Shown here: positions 15,392 through 25,440 of the stretch, in pieces
How the letters are laid out: each line of letters begins with the position of its first letter
How positions within the stretch are numbered: the first letter of the stretch is position 1
From: Chryseobacterium gleum
GTDB lineage: Bacteria > Bacteroidota > Bacteroidia > Flavobacteriales_D > Crocinitomicaceae
NCBI GenBank assembly: GCA_945897805.1
Contig: CAMDFX010000006.1
Span: 105,220-169,219, forward strand
Direction of reading: 5' to 3'
Length of the DNA: 64,000 nucleotides
Position numbers and translations under genes: made by a program
The notes under the pieces: generated by a model
What the model saw: the letters and a program-made list of their open reading frames with translations, nothing else
Database searches by the model: none
Told to the model about the DNA's origin: nothing

Positions 15392-18300
15392 ATGGCATTC
15401 ATATTTTACAAACGAAAAAAATTTTGGAAAAGACTACTATTTCTTAGTATAATATTACCTGTATTTTTATTTTTTGCAGTAGTAACAGTTGTCTACTTTA
15501 AGCAAGATTCAATAGTAAGTCACATTATCAAAACTGCCAATGCGGATTTTACTGGCATGATTAAAATTAAAGGAAGTCATGTTTCTCCTTTCGCTACATT
15601 CCCAAATATTTCAATAGACATTGAAGGACTTCAAATTTTTGAAGGTAAAAAAGATATAAAGAATGAACGAATAGTTTATATCAAAGACAGTTACATCGGA
15701 TTTAATATTTGGGATTTAATTGCAGGCAAATATGATATTAATTCAATTCGAATTTCAGACGGAAGACTTTCCATTGTCCAGCACAAAGATGGATCGTTTA
15801 ATATTTCAAACGCTTTTAAGAGTAAAATACCAATCGAAAACGTTGAAGATGAATTTAATTTAGACTTAAAATCTATCAGTATGGATAGAATAAATTTGTC
15901 AAAATTAAATGAAGAAAATAATGTTTTAGTAAAAACCTTCGTTAGTAAAGCAAAATCAAAATTTAAGACAAGCAGTAAAATTTTGACTTTAGATTTAAAT
16001 TCAAATTTCGAATTAAGTATACTAAAGAACAATAAAAAAACATTTATTGAAAAGAAACATTTCAAAGTTGATACAAAAATTGAAATAAATGAAGTTACCA
16101 AAATTTTAACCGTTTCACCAACTGAGTTAAATCTTGAAAATTCCACCTTCGGCTTTCAAGGAAAGATACATTTAAATAAAGACGCTGACTTAGATTTACA
16201 ATTTAAAGGAAACAAACCAAACTTTGATCTCATTTTAGCCCTCGCTCCTTCTGAATTACAATCAACTTTGAAAAAATTTGAAAATAATGGACAAATCTAT
16301 TTCAACATACATGTTTTAGGAAAATCTGCAAATGGTCATAAACCAGCAATAAATGGGATATTTGGATGTAAAAATGGCCAATTCAATAACCTAGAATCAA
16401 AGAAAAAATTGTCAAAGATTGGATTTAAAGGAACTTTCACAAATGGTAAAAAACATGACTTAGAAACAATGAAGTTTGTTTTAGAAGAATTTTCAGCAAA
16501 ACCAGAAGCTGGAATTTTCTCCGGAAAACTGACTGTTGAAAATTTCAAATCTCCCAATATTGACATGAAACTAATTTCGGATTTTGATTTAGATTTCTTA
16601 GCTAAATTCTTCAATACTCAAGAATTAAAAGGATTGTCTGGAGGTGTGAAATTAACCATGAATTTCAAAGATATCATCGATCTCAAAAATCCTGAAAAGA
16701 GTATAGAACGTCTCAATGAATCCTATTACACTGAATTAGAAATCAACAATCTTAAATTCAAAACTTCAGAATTAGATATCCCTATAAACAATTTAAATCT
16801 AAAAACCTCATTAACAGGACATCAAGCAAAAATAGAAAAGTTTGATATTGTGATTGGAAAGTCAGATTTACACATCAATGGATCCATAAATGATTTGCCT
16901 GCACTTATTCATCATACAAACATTCCTATCTCATCAGATTTGAAAATTAAATCGAAATTTATTGACCTTGCTGAATTAACAAAACAAAAAGATGGTAAAA
17001 TTGGCTTAAATGAACAAATCAACAACTTAAGCCTAAAACTTAAATTTTTAGGTACTGCAAAATCAATCGCAGAATCTCCAACTCTTCCAATTGGTGAATT
17101 TTTTATCGAGGATCTTTATGCAAAAATGAAGTATTATCCTCATACACTGCATGATTTCCATGCTGATGTTTTGATTGATAAAAAAGATTTTAAAATTGTA
17201 GACTTTATGGGCATGATTGACAAATCAGATTTCAACTTTACTGGCAAATTAGGGAATTACGACATTTGGTTCAATGAAGAAATGAAAGGAGATACAAAAA
17301 TTGAATTTGACCTAAAATCTAACTTATTGCAGTTCGACAATACGTTCAAATATGGCGGCGAAAATTTTGTACCAGAAGAATACAGACACGAAGAAATCAA
17401 ACAACTCAAAATCCATGGATTTGCAGATTTACATTTCAAAAAAGTACTACACTCTACTGATTTATATTTGACACAATTAGACGGTAAAATGAAGGTTCAT
17501 CCATTAAAGCTTGAAAATTTTAAAGGTCGAATTCACTTGCAAAACGAACAACTAACTGTAAACAATTTTGGAGGTAAAATAGGAAAATCACAGTTTGAAT
17601 TGGATATGGATTATTTTCTGGGGAAAGAAAATAAAACCAAAAAAAATAAAATATCCATCCGTGCTCCAAACCTAAATTTTGACGAATTAATGAACTATAA
17701 TCCACCACCAAAAACTGCAAAAATTACAAATGCTGTTAATCATGACAAAGTTTTTAGCATTTTTGATTTTGACATTCCAGAAATAAATATTCAAATTAAT
17801 GTCGGACATTTAAATTATCATAAATACATCTTAAATCAGTTTAGTTTGGATTTAGAATCAGAAAAGAATCATATTTTTAAAATAAATAAACTTACTTTTG
17901 AGGCCGTTGGCGGTTCTTTTGACCTACAAGGATATTTAAGTGGAAAAGATAAAAAACACCTATATTTAAATCCAATACTTACCATAAAAAACATAGATTT
18001 AGATAAATTTTTGATCAAGTTTGACAATTTTGGCCAAGACCACATAGTTTCGGAAAACTTACATGGAAAATTTTCAGGAAAAATTACGGGGAAGATTCAC
18101 CTTCATGCTGATTTAGTTCCAAAAATTGATGATTCAGAAATAAAAATGGAAATGACAGTTGTAAATGGAAGGCTTGAAAACTTCGCAACTATTATTGCTC
18201 TTTCAAATTATTTTCAAGATAAGAATCTATCAAAAATTATGTTTGATACACTTGATAATGTTTTCACACTGAAAAAAAGTGTTTTTGAAATACCTAAAAT

Positions 18301-18565
18301 GACTGTCAATTCCACTTTGGGCTTCATGGAAATCACTGGCAAGCAAAGAATTGAAGGCAATATGGAAATGGACTATTTAATCGGCATTCCATGGAAAATG
18401 ATTGGTCAAGTAGCATCTAAAAAACTTTTTAAAAGAAAAGAAAATACAACCTCCGAAAATGAAGATGAAATTCAATACCGCCAAAAAAACTCCAAATTTG
18501 TTTTTATAAAACTATCTGGTGACTTGGAAAATTATAAAATTGGTTTAGCAAAAAAGGTAAAATAA
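15392..18565 (+). CDS. AsmA-family envelope protein
   Basis: A 1057-residue protein with one N-terminal membrane anchor (about residues 13-36) and a huge periplasmic part rich in alternating polar beta strands and few cysteines. The start of the soluble part matches AsmA_N: GMIKIKGSHVSPFATFPNISIDIEGL, in which the KIKG and FPNISIDIEGL pieces are diagnostic. The C-terminal third has the AsmA-like second domain (MTVNSTLGFMEITGKQRIEG region) and the tail is basic. AsmA/TamB/YhdP-type proteins form long hydrophobic grooves that carry phospholipids between inner and outer membranes. The gene is flanked by intergenic gaps, so probably monocistronic. Lipid transport is inferred from the family. Confidence 0.85.
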   Translation: MAFIFYKRKKFWKRLLFLSIILPVFLFFAVVTVVYFKQDSIVSHIIKTANADFTGMIKIKGSHVSPFATFPNISIDIEGLQIFEGKKDIKNERIVYIKDSYIGFNIWDLIAGKYDINSIRISDGRLSIVQHKDGSFNISNAFKSKIPIENVEDEFNLDLKSISMDRINLSKLNEENNVLVKTFVSKAKSKFKTSSKILTLDLNSNFELSILKNNKKTFIEKKHFKVDTKIEINEVTKILTVSPTELNLENSTFGFQGKIHLNKDADLDLQFKGNKPNFDLILALAPSELQSTLKKFENNGQIYFNIHVLGKSANGHKPAINGIFGCKNGQFNNLESKKKLSKIGFKGTFTNGKKHDLETMKFVLEEFSAKPEAGIFSGKLTVENFKSPNIDMKLISDFDLDFLAKFFNTQELKGLSGGVKLTMNFKDIIDLKNPEKSIERLNESYYTELEINNLKFKTSELDIPINNLNLKTSLTGHQAKIEKFDIVIGKSDLHINGSINDLPALIHHTNIPISSDLKIKSKFIDLAELTKQKDGKIGLNEQINNLSLKLKFLGTAKSIAESPTLPIGEFFIEDLYAKMKYYPHTLHDFHADVLIDKKDFKIVDFMGMIDKSDFNFTGKLGNYDIWFNEEMKGDTKIEFDLKSNLLQFDNTFKYGGENFVPEEYRHEEIKQLKIHGFADLHFKKVLHSTDLYLTQLDGKMKVHPLKLENFKGRIHLQNEQLTVNNFGGKIGKSQFELDMDYFLGKENKTKKNKISIRAPNLNFDELMNYNPPPKTAKITNAVNHDKVFSIFDFDIPEINIQINVGHLNYHKYILNQFSLDLESEKNHIFKINKLTFEAVGGSFDLQGYLSGKDKKHLYLNPILTIKNIDLDKFLIKFDNFGQDHIVSENLHGKFSGKITGKIHLHADLVPKIDDSEIKMEMTVVNGRLENFATIIALSNYFQDKNLSKIMFDTLDNVFTLKKSVFEIPKMTVNSTLGFMEITGKQRIEGNMEMDYLIGIPWKMIGQVASKKLFKRKENTTSENEDEIQYRQKNSKFVFIKLSGDLENYKIGLAKKVK

Positions 18566-18863
18566 AATATTTGTGCTCAATTTTTTAAACAAATAGTTGC
18601 AAATCTCTTTTGTGATTGGCTCTAATCGATTAAATTTAAGACGCTAGTATTAAAAATAAAAAGTTTCAATTTGAGTTAAAAAACTCCTAGGTTTTAGAAT
18701 GTTTTAATTTTTATAAAACATTGTATTTTAGTTGTATAAAAACTTATCAACCAAAAAATAGCACTGATAAAACAGGTGGTTAAAAACTTTTGAAATTTTG
18801 AACAAAATGATTTGATTTTGTTATATTATTTTACCTACTTTCGACTTGCTAAAATTAAAAACT
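18566..18863. other. Intergenic region with an AT-rich hairpin
   Basis: About 300 bases between the AsmA-like and M43 protease genes. It holds a 9-bp inverted repeat AATGTTTTA/TAAAACATT (18698-18706 with 18714-18722, loop of 7). The following bases are only moderately T-rich, so it is a weak terminator candidate for the AsmA-like gene. No perfect TAnnTTTG box was found before the protease. Confidence 0.45.
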
Positions 18864-21800
18864 ATGAAAATAAAGAAACTTATTTCTGTTAAGTTAATTG
18901 TCATTTTATCTCTTTTCTCTCTTTCAACAAATATTGCTTTTTCTCAAAATGTTGTGCGCTGTTTTACAGACGAAATGGATTCAATTTTAAAAATTAATAA
19001 CCCTGATATTGAATCAAAACAAGCGTTTGAAAATTGGCTTGGTAATGAAATGCAAACCAATACGGCAGCAAAAATTATTGGCGGTGTTTATTACATCCCT
19101 GTCGTTGTGCATGTTATTCATAATGGTGAAACTGTTGGATCTGGAACAAATGTTTCTTTCGCCGCTATTCAATCTCAAATTGATGTGCTAAATGAAGATT
19201 TTCGAAGAATGCTAGGTTCAAATGGTTGGAATACTAACGCAGCAGGAGTAGATACAAAAATTGAATTTTGTTTAGCTCAACGAAGACCGGATGGTTCAGC
19301 ATTTGCCGCTGGCGAGCCAGGAGTTAACAGAATTAATAGAAACACAGCGGGTTTTAGTACACCTCCTTTTTCAACAACATATATTGATGCAACAATCAAA
19401 CCTTGGACTTATAATAACAACACTCCAACTGCCACAAGAGGTTGGGATCCTACAAAATACATGAATATTTGGTTGTGCAACATTTCAGGAGGAATTTTAG
19501 GTTATGCGCAATTTCCTCAATCACCGATTGGTGGAATGGGTTGCGGAACTCCTGTGGCTTCAACTGATGGCGTTGTATTCCTTTATAATTCAATTGGAAA
19601 AAGTGCTGTTACTGGTTTTGCTGGCCCCTATAATGAAGGAAGAACTGCGACTCATGAAATTGGTCACTGGCTAGGATTGCGACATATTTGGGGCGATGGA
19701 GGATGCACAGTAGATGATTACTGCAACGATACACCAGAAGCGGCGGCTGCAAATTATGGTTGTCCGACAGGAACAAATTCTTGCACTGGAGCGCCAGATG
19801 CTGGAGTTGATATGATTGAAAATTACATGGACTACACGGATGATTTGTGTATGAATATTTTTACTGAAGATCAAAAAATGCGCATGAGAACTGTATTGGA
19901 AAGCAGTCCTTTGAGAGTAAGTTTGATAAATTCAGATGCATGCACTCCACCGATTGCAAGCGATGCAGCAGTGATAGATGTAATTAATCCAAAAGGTGAT
20001 AATTGTGCAGGAAGCATCACTCCTACTGTGGTTCTGAAAAATAGAGGTTCAAGTAATTTGACTTCTGCAACAATTTCTTATTCAATTGACAATGGATCTG
20101 TTACGACTTTTAATTGGACTGGAAGTTTAACTCCAAATGCAACTGCAAATGTGAATCTTACCGCATTTACAAGTCCCCTAGGAACGCACTTTTTCAAAAC
20201 ATGGTCAACTTTACCAAATGGTGCTGCTGATCAAGCTGTTGTTTACGATACATCTGGAATTTCATTTGTAATATCTAATGGTGAAATGGCACCATTTGTT
20301 GCCAATTTTGATGGTTCAGTTTTCCCTCCAGATGTAAGATGGCAACTAACAAATGGAGGTTCAGATTGCTACTACTGGGTGGGCGCATCTGGAGTTTCTA
20401 GTACCGGTGTTTTTGCCAACAACATTGCGCAAGTCCCCATGTTTGGAAATTCTACCGCTCAAACAGAATCTTTGATAACTCCAATTTTCATTTTACCTTG
20501 TAATGCAACTGCAGCAAATATTGAGTTTGATGTTGCTTATAGAAGAAGAACAAGTTCAACAAATGAGCAACTTTTTGTAGATATTTCAACTGATTGCGGT
20601 GCAACGTGGAATTCAACTCCGATTTTCAATAAAAGTGGAGCAACACTTGCCACAAGCACAACATTAGCAACGACTTCCTGGTATCCAACTGCTGCAACGC
20701 ACTGGAGAAATGAAACAATTAGTTTATTGTCATTTGTTACTGGAACATCATCAAACGTTAAATTCAGATTCAGAGCAATTGCTGCAAATGGCAATAATTT
20801 ATATATCGATAATTTCAAATTCAATGCCACAACACCAGGTGAAATTAACGTTACTCAAAATGCAAATACTGTTTTAGATGGCGGTTCTTACAATTTTGGA
20901 TCTGTCAGTCCTGGAAGCTCTTCTACAGCTACTTTTACCATCGCAAACTCAGGAACTTCGAACCTAGTTTTGACAGCTCCAATTACAGTTACTGGAACTG
21001 GTTTTACACTTGGTTCAACTTTTGGAACAACAACTGTGGCAGCTGGTGCAACAACTACTTTCACTATTGCTTTCAGTCCAACTGCTGGCGGAACATTCAC
21101 GGGAAATGTATCTTTTGCAACCAACGATTGTGATGAATCAACTTACAACTTTACTTTAAATGGTACTTCTGTTTCTGCTCCTCCTGTTGCGAATTTTTCT
21201 GCAACGCCTTTATCTTCTTGCGCAGGTACGCCAGTCACATTTACTGATTTATCCACAAATACAACAAGTTGGTCATGGAATTTTGGTGCTGGTGCGACTC
21301 CAACCACTTCGACATTGCAAAATCCAACGGTGACTTTCAATACTGCTGGAGTTTATACAATCACTTTAATAGCAACAAATTCTAGCGGTTCGGATACACA
21401 AACCAACACAAATTACATTACTGCACTCGGAACAACAGCAACTGCATTGCCAATCAATCAAGGTTTTACAGCAACCACATTTGTTCCAGCAAATTGGACC
21501 TTAGTCAATGCTAACAATTCACCAACAACTTGGGTGCGCTCTGCAACAATTGGAAATACACCAACAACAGGAAATTCAATGATGTTTGATAATAACAATT
21601 ACGCCGATGCTGATGACGACCAAATAAGAATGCCAAGTGCAATTTTTACTGGACTTGTTTCCGCGCAATTGCAATTTGATGTCGCTTATGCTCAATACAA
21701 TGCAACTTACTTCGATGGTTTAGATGTATCTGTTTCTATTGATTGTGGCCAAACATTTACATCGGTTTACAGTAAATCTGGAACAACTCTAGCAACTGCC

Positions 21801-23375
21801 CCAAATACTACTGCAAATTTCTCCCCAACAACAGCCCAATGGAGAACAGAAACAGTTGATTTAACAAACTATGTTGGAAATCCTGCCGTGATTGTTGCTT
21901 TCACTAATCTATCTGGAAATGGAAATAGATTGTTTGTTGACAATATTAATCTAACAGGTGTTGTATCGACAACGCCTCCAGTAGCAAGTTACACAAGTTC
22001 AGCAACTGCAGCTTGTGCAGGTACAGCAATTAATTTTACAAATACATCAACCGGAACGCCAACTTCCTACAACTGGACTTTTACAGGTGGAACTCCAGCG
22101 ACGTCAACTACAGCAAATCCAACAGTGACATATTCAACTCCGGGTGTATATTCCGTTTCATTGGATGCAACAAATGCTTCTGGAACTAATACCGTTACAC
22201 AGACAAATTCTATAACAATCAATGGAACAACTGCTGCACCGGGTGCAATTTCAGGAACAACAACACTTTGTTCAGGAACAGCTGGAAACGTTTATTCAAT
22301 AACAGCAGTTTCAGGAGCTACAAGTTATACATGGACAACTCCGGCAGGTTCAACGATAGTATCAGGTCAAGGCACAAATTCAGTAACAATTGCTTTTGGT
22401 TCCACTTCGGGAAATGTCTCAGTAGTTGCCAATAATGCTTGTGGCGCTTCAGCACCAAGTAATAAATCGATAACAATAACTCAAACTCCCTCCGCTCCAA
22501 CATTAAGTGTGGTTAATAACTGTGGAAATTCAGTTATTTCAACTGTATCAACTGCAAACTTGTTGTGGTCAAATGGTTTAACAACTTCATCAATTACTGT
22601 CACAACTGCTGGAACATATACCGCAACGCAATCATTGAACGGTTGTACTTCTCCCGTTTCAACAATTCAAGCAGCACCAAACACAATTCCAAGTGCACCA
22701 GTTGTCACAGTTTCCAATTTATGTGGTTCGTCAATTTTGACATCTACAACAACAGGAACATTAAATTGGTCAAATAACGCAACAACGACTAGTATTACTG
22801 TCACAAATTCAGGGAATTATGATGTCTATCAAACAGTTAATGGATGTTTGAGTACAACAGCAACAGCCACGGCAGCTCCTTTAATTGTGCCAAATGTTGC
22901 CTTAAATGAGTTGACATCAGTTTGTGTTAATTCACCAAAATTCACTTTAACTGGTGGTTCTCCCACAGGAGGATCATACTCTGGAACTGGCGTTGTTTCA
23001 AATCAATTTGACCCTTCAGTAGCTGGATTGGGAACATTCACAATTACTTATACCTTTACTGATGTAAATGGTTGCAGCGCTCAAGCTCAACAAAGTATCA
23101 CTGTTGGCTGCGCGAGCATCGAAGATTTGAACAAGAATAATTTCACCATTTATCCAAATCCAAATGACGGAACTTTCACAATTTCAGGAATTAAAAATCC
23201 TGTTCAAGCGTTAAAGGTTTTCGACATGTCTGGAAAATTAGTGAAAGAAATGAAAATTGAAAACAATCAAAATCAAGTCAATGTAAATATTCAACATTGT
23301 GCAGATGGCATTTATTCAGTTGAAATTTCTAGTAATAAATCTATTTCAAGAGTTAGAATTGTAAAAACAAAATAA
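18864..23375 (+). CDS. Secreted M43-type metalloprotease with PKD modules and T9SS sorting domain
   Basis: About 1503 residues. A signal peptide (cleavage near IAFSQ) leads a pappalysin/cytophagalysin-type metzincin domain: HEIGHWLGLRH (zinc motif HExxHxxGxxH, first His at 264) and a Met-turn near ENYMDYTDD. Then come a CARDB-like domain (~residues 365-460), a jellyroll-like segment, a choice-of-anchor-type domain (SYNFGSVSPGSSSTATF, ~675-770), a PKD domain (WSWNFGAGATP), a second jellyroll-like segment, a second PKD domain (YNWTFTGGTPA) and more immunoglobulin-like modules. It ends in a T9SS type A domain (FTIYPNPNDGTF, VFDMSGKLV). Exported to the surface or medium, it would degrade proteins. 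I start at the ATG at 18864; a TTG lies six codons upstream. Confidence 0.88.
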   Translation: MKIKKLISVKLIVILSLFSLSTNIAFSQNVVRCFTDEMDSILKINNPDIESKQAFENWLGNEMQTNTAAKIIGGVYYIPVVVHVIHNGETVGSGTNVSFAAIQSQIDVLNEDFRRMLGSNGWNTNAAGVDTKIEFCLAQRRPDGSAFAAGEPGVNRINRNTAGFSTPPFSTTYIDATIKPWTYNNNTPTATRGWDPTKYMNIWLCNISGGILGYAQFPQSPIGGMGCGTPVASTDGVVFLYNSIGKSAVTGFAGPYNEGRTATHEIGHWLGLRHIWGDGGCTVDDYCNDTPEAAAANYGCPTGTNSCTGAPDAGVDMIENYMDYTDDLCMNIFTEDQKMRMRTVLESSPLRVSLINSDACTPPIASDAAVIDVINPKGDNCAGSITPTVVLKNRGSSNLTSATISYSIDNGSVTTFNWTGSLTPNATANVNLTAFTSPLGTHFFKTWSTLPNGAADQAVVYDTSGISFVISNGEMAPFVANFDGSVFPPDVRWQLTNGGSDCYYWVGASGVSSTGVFANNIAQVPMFGNSTAQTESLITPIFILPCNATAANIEFDVAYRRRTSSTNEQLFVDISTDCGATWNSTPIFNKSGATLATSTTLATTSWYPTAATHWRNETISLLSFVTGTSSNVKFRFRAIAANGNNLYIDNFKFNATTPGEINVTQNANTVLDGGSYNFGSVSPGSSSTATFTIANSGTSNLVLTAPITVTGTGFTLGSTFGTTTVAAGATTTFTIAFSPTAGGTFTGNVSFATNDCDESTYNFTLNGTSVSAPPVANFSATPLSSCAGTPVTFTDLSTNTTSWSWNFGAGATPTTSTLQNPTVTFNTAGVYTITLIATNSSGSDTQTNTNYITALGTTATALPINQGFTATTFVPANWTLVNANNSPTTWVRSATIGNTPTTGNSMMFDNNNYADADDDQIRMPSAIFTGLVSAQLQFDVAYAQYNATYFDGLDVSVSIDCGQTFTSVYSKSGTTLATAPNTTANFSPTTAQWRTETVDLTNYVGNPAVIVAFTNLSGNGNRLFVDNINLTGVVSTTPPVASYTSSATAACAGTAINFTNTSTGTPTSYNWTFTGGTPATSTTANPTVTYSTPGVYSVSLDATNASGTNTVTQTNSITINGTTAAPGAISGTTTLCSGTAGNVYSITAVSGATSYTWTTPAGSTIVSGQGTNSVTIAFGSTSGNVSVVANNACGASAPSNKSITITQTPSAPTLSVVNNCGNSVISTVSTANLLWSNGLTTSSITVTTAGTYTATQSLNGCTSPVSTIQAAPNTIPSAPVVTVSNLCGSSILTSTTTGTLNWSNNATTTSITVTNSGNYDVYQTVNGCLSTTATATAAPLIVPNVALNELTSVCVNSPKFTLTGGSPTGGSYSGTGVVSNQFDPSVAGLGTFTITYTFTDVNGCSAQAQQSITVGCASIEDLNKNNFTIYPNPNDGTFTISGIKNPVQALKVFDMSGKLVKEMKIENNQNQVNVNIQHCADGIYSVEISSNKSISRVRIVKTK

Positions 23376-23396
23376 CAAAAGCTTATTTTCAAACCT

Positions 23397-23441
23397 AAAC
23401 AGCAATGAAATTCATTTTTTGAAAATCATTGCTGTTTTTTT
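23397..23441 (+). terminator. Rho-independent terminator after the M43 protease gene
   Basis: A 12-bp stem AAACAGCAATGA (23397-23408) with TCATTGCTGTTT (23426-23437), then a run of T to 23441. The 17-base loop can form a small inner TTC/GAA pairing. It begins 21 bases after the stop. Confidence 0.85.
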
Positions 23442-23547
23442 CTCTTGAGATTTTAATCAGAATCAAAAGGAAATAATTCACAAACAATAGTTTCCTTTTA
23501 AACTAAAAATGCGAGAAATTTCTGATAATTTCTTTACTTTTGATTCA

Positions 23548-24576
23548 ATGAAAAATTTTCGATTGCTTCTTCTTCCATTCGGCCTTATTTATGGAGTAAT
23601 TACTGCTGTACGAAATTTACTTTTCAATCTCAAAATCAGAGAAATATACGAAATTCCAGTCAAATCAATTTGTGTAGGAAATCTTTCTGTCGGTGGAACA
23701 GGAAAAACTCCTCATGTTGCTTACATCGCTGAATTATTAAATGCTGACCATAAAATTCAAATTTTAAGTCGCGGTTATGGCCGAAAAACCAAAGGTTACT
23801 TTTTACTTGACGAAAATTCAAGTGCTGAAAACGTAGGCGATGAACCACTTTTTTACTACAAACAATTTAAAGATGCAGATGTTGCAGTTTGTGAATCTCG
23901 AAAAAATGGAGTTAAAAATTTATTGCTACTAAAAAAAAATCAGATCATTATACTTGATGATGCATTCCAACATCGTGCGGTTAGAGCTGGTTTGAATATC
24001 ATAATTACCGACTTCAATCAACCTTATTTCAGCGATTGGATGCTGCCTGCAGGAAATTTAAGAGAATGGATTTCAGGAAGAAAAAGAGCTGATATTGTCA
24101 TTGTCAGTAAATGTAAATTGAATTTAGATGAAGAGACAAAACTACGTTTCAAGCAAAAATTAAAATTCAATCCAGATTCTATTTACTTTTCTTCTATCAA
24201 ATATGGCGAATTGCGCGCATTTGGTTCAAATTCAGTTCTTTCCTCAGTAAAAAAAGTCTTACTAGTAACAGGTATTGCCAATCCAATGCCTTTACTTAAT
24301 CATCTGAAAGAAAATTTTGACGTCGAATTGCTGCAATTTCCAGATCATCATGCCTTCAGTCTGGAAGACATTCACAAAATTCACAAAAAATTTGATACTT
24401 TTGCAAGTGATAATAAAGCAATTGTAACCACTGAAAAGGATTTTATGCGTTTACAAAGCCAAAATTACAAATCTTTGATTGATCAAAAACCTTGGTTTTA
24501 TCAAAAAATCACTGTCGAATTAGATAGAGAACTTGAGTTTACAAAAGAAATAAACAATTATGCTAGAGCAATTTAA
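23548..24576 (+). CDS. lpxK: Tetraacyldisaccharide 4'-kinase
   Basis: About 342 residues of LpxK, the membrane-associated kinase that phosphorylates the lipid A disaccharide at the 4' position. The N-terminal hydrophobic helix (LLLLPFGLIYGVITAV) anchors it to the inner membrane. The P-loop is VGNLSVGGTGKTP; next come ILSRGYGRKTKGY, VGDEPLFY, ILDDAFQHR (the DDxxQ/H motif) and a late VTTEKDFMRL. The length fits the Bacteroidota form. I choose the ATG at 23548; the frame also offers an ATG at 23509, but homologues begin near the hydrophobic helix. A TACTTTTG box ends 5 bases before the chosen ATG. It overlaps the next gene by 17 bases. Confidence 0.93.
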   Translation: MKNFRLLLLPFGLIYGVITAVRNLLFNLKIREIYEIPVKSICVGNLSVGGTGKTPHVAYIAELLNADHKIQILSRGYGRKTKGYFLLDENSSAENVGDEPLFYYKQFKDADVAVCESRKNGVKNLLLLKKNQIIILDDAFQHRAVRAGLNIIITDFNQPYFSDWMLPAGNLREWISGRKRADIVIVSKCKLNLDEETKLRFKQKLKFNPDSIYFSSIKYGELRAFGSNSVLSSVKKVLLVTGIANPMPLLNHLKENFDVELLQFPDHHAFSLEDIHKIHKKFDTFASDNKAIVTTEKDFMRLQSQNYKSLIDQKPWFYQKITVELDRELEFTKEINNYARAI

Positions 24577-25372
24577 AGAATCAGTAGCTTACATCAAAAG
24601 TAAAACTGTAGTAGAACCAACAATCGGTATCATTTTAGGTACAGGTTTGGGCGGATTGGTGAACGAAATTGAAATCATCAATGAAATTTCCTACAAAGAA
24701 ATCCCTCATTTCCCGGTTTCTACAGTAGAAAGTCATTCTGGAAAATTGATTTTTGGAAATTTAGGAGGCAAACAAGTAATCGCTATGCAAGGCCGTTTTC
24801 ACTTTTATGAAGGTTATGACATGAAACAAGTAACTTATCCTGTTCGTGTTATGAAATTAATGGGCATAGAAAGATTGTTCGTTAGCAACGCTTCTGGAGG
24901 TGTAAATCCAGATTTTGAAGTAGGAGAAATTATGATTCAAGACGATCACATCAATTTATTTCCCGCACATCCTTTAATTGGAAAAAATTTCGACGAACTA
25001 GGACCACGTTTTCCTGATATGAGCGAGCCTTATGATCCAGAAATGATTGCTTTAGCAAAAACAATTGCTGCTGAAAACAATATCCGAGTGGCCGTTGGAA
25101 CATATGCTGGTTTGACAGGACCAACATTGGAGACACCTGCTGAATATGCTTACGTTCGTGCAATTGGTGCGGATGCTGTGGGCATGTCGACAGTTCCTGA
25201 AGTAATTGTAGCGCGTCACATGGAAATTCCTTGCTTCGCTATTTCAATCATTACTGATTTGGGCGTAAAAGGAAAAATCCAAAAAGTGAGCCTTGATGAT
25301 GTAATTGAAGTTGCAAGTCGACAAGAGCCCAAAATGACGTTAATCATGAAAGAATTGATTACAAGACTATAA
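24560..25372 (+). CDS. Purine-nucleoside phosphorylase
   Basis: A 270-residue trimeric (PNP family 2) nucleoside phosphorylase. Landmarks: GIILGTGLGGL, STVESHSGKL (phosphate-binding Ser and His), GRFHFYEGY (GRxHxYEGY), SNASGGVNPDFEVGEIMI, AHPLIGKN, GTYAGLTGPTLETPAEY (Glu near the base), DAVGMSTVPEVIVARH, and ITDLGVKG, where the Asn of mammalian PNP is replaced by Asp at the purine-contacting position. It cleaves (deoxy)inosine and guanosine with phosphate for purine salvage. Its ATG lies inside the 3' end of lpxK, in another frame, so the two are probably one transcript although their pathways are unrelated. Confidence 0.93.
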   Translation: MLEQFKESVAYIKSKTVVEPTIGIILGTGLGGLVNEIEIINEISYKEIPHFPVSTVESHSGKLIFGNLGGKQVIAMQGRFHFYEGYDMKQVTYPVRVMKLMGIERLFVSNASGGVNPDFEVGEIMIQDDHINLFPAHPLIGKNFDELGPRFPDMSEPYDPEMIALAKTIAAENNIRVAVGTYAGLTGPTLETPAEYAYVRAIGADAVGMSTVPEVIVARHMEIPCFAISIITDLGVKGKIQKVSLDDVIEVASRQEPKMTLIMKELITRL

Positions 25373-25380
25373 AATAATGT

Positions 25381-25428
25381 ATTGCGAAAATTCAATTTCA
25401 TTTATTTAATTATTTGAATTTTCGCAAT
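25381..25428. repeat. Perfect 15-bp inverted repeat ahead of gatB
   Basis: ATTGCGAAAATTCAA at 25381-25395 is exactly complementary to TTGAATTTTCGCAAT at 25414-25428, with an 18-base AT loop. It lies 9 bases after the phosphorylase stop and 12 bases before the gatB ATG. The bases after the right arm are not T-rich, so a simple intrinsic terminator is unlikely. Confidence 0.9.
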
Positions 25429-25440
25429 CAATGAAAAGAT

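Noticed and set aside
15691-16146. Long open frame on the minus strand inside the AsmA-like gene
   Set aside because: It is antisense to a well-supported gene, has skewed Phe/Ser/Leu content typical of the reverse of Lys-rich coding DNA, and shows no motif or promoter.
18698-18722. Terminator of the AsmA-like gene
   Set aside because: The inverted repeat is AT-only with a weak tail, so it is noted only as a hairpin.
20888-21340. Minus-strand frames within the M43 protease gene
   Set aside because: They arise from the repetitive Thr/Gly-rich modules read backwards and lack any family signature.
25381-25428. Intrinsic terminator after the nucleoside phosphorylase
   Set aside because: The stem is perfect but not followed by a T-run, and the core is AT-rich, so it is listed as an inverted repeat only.
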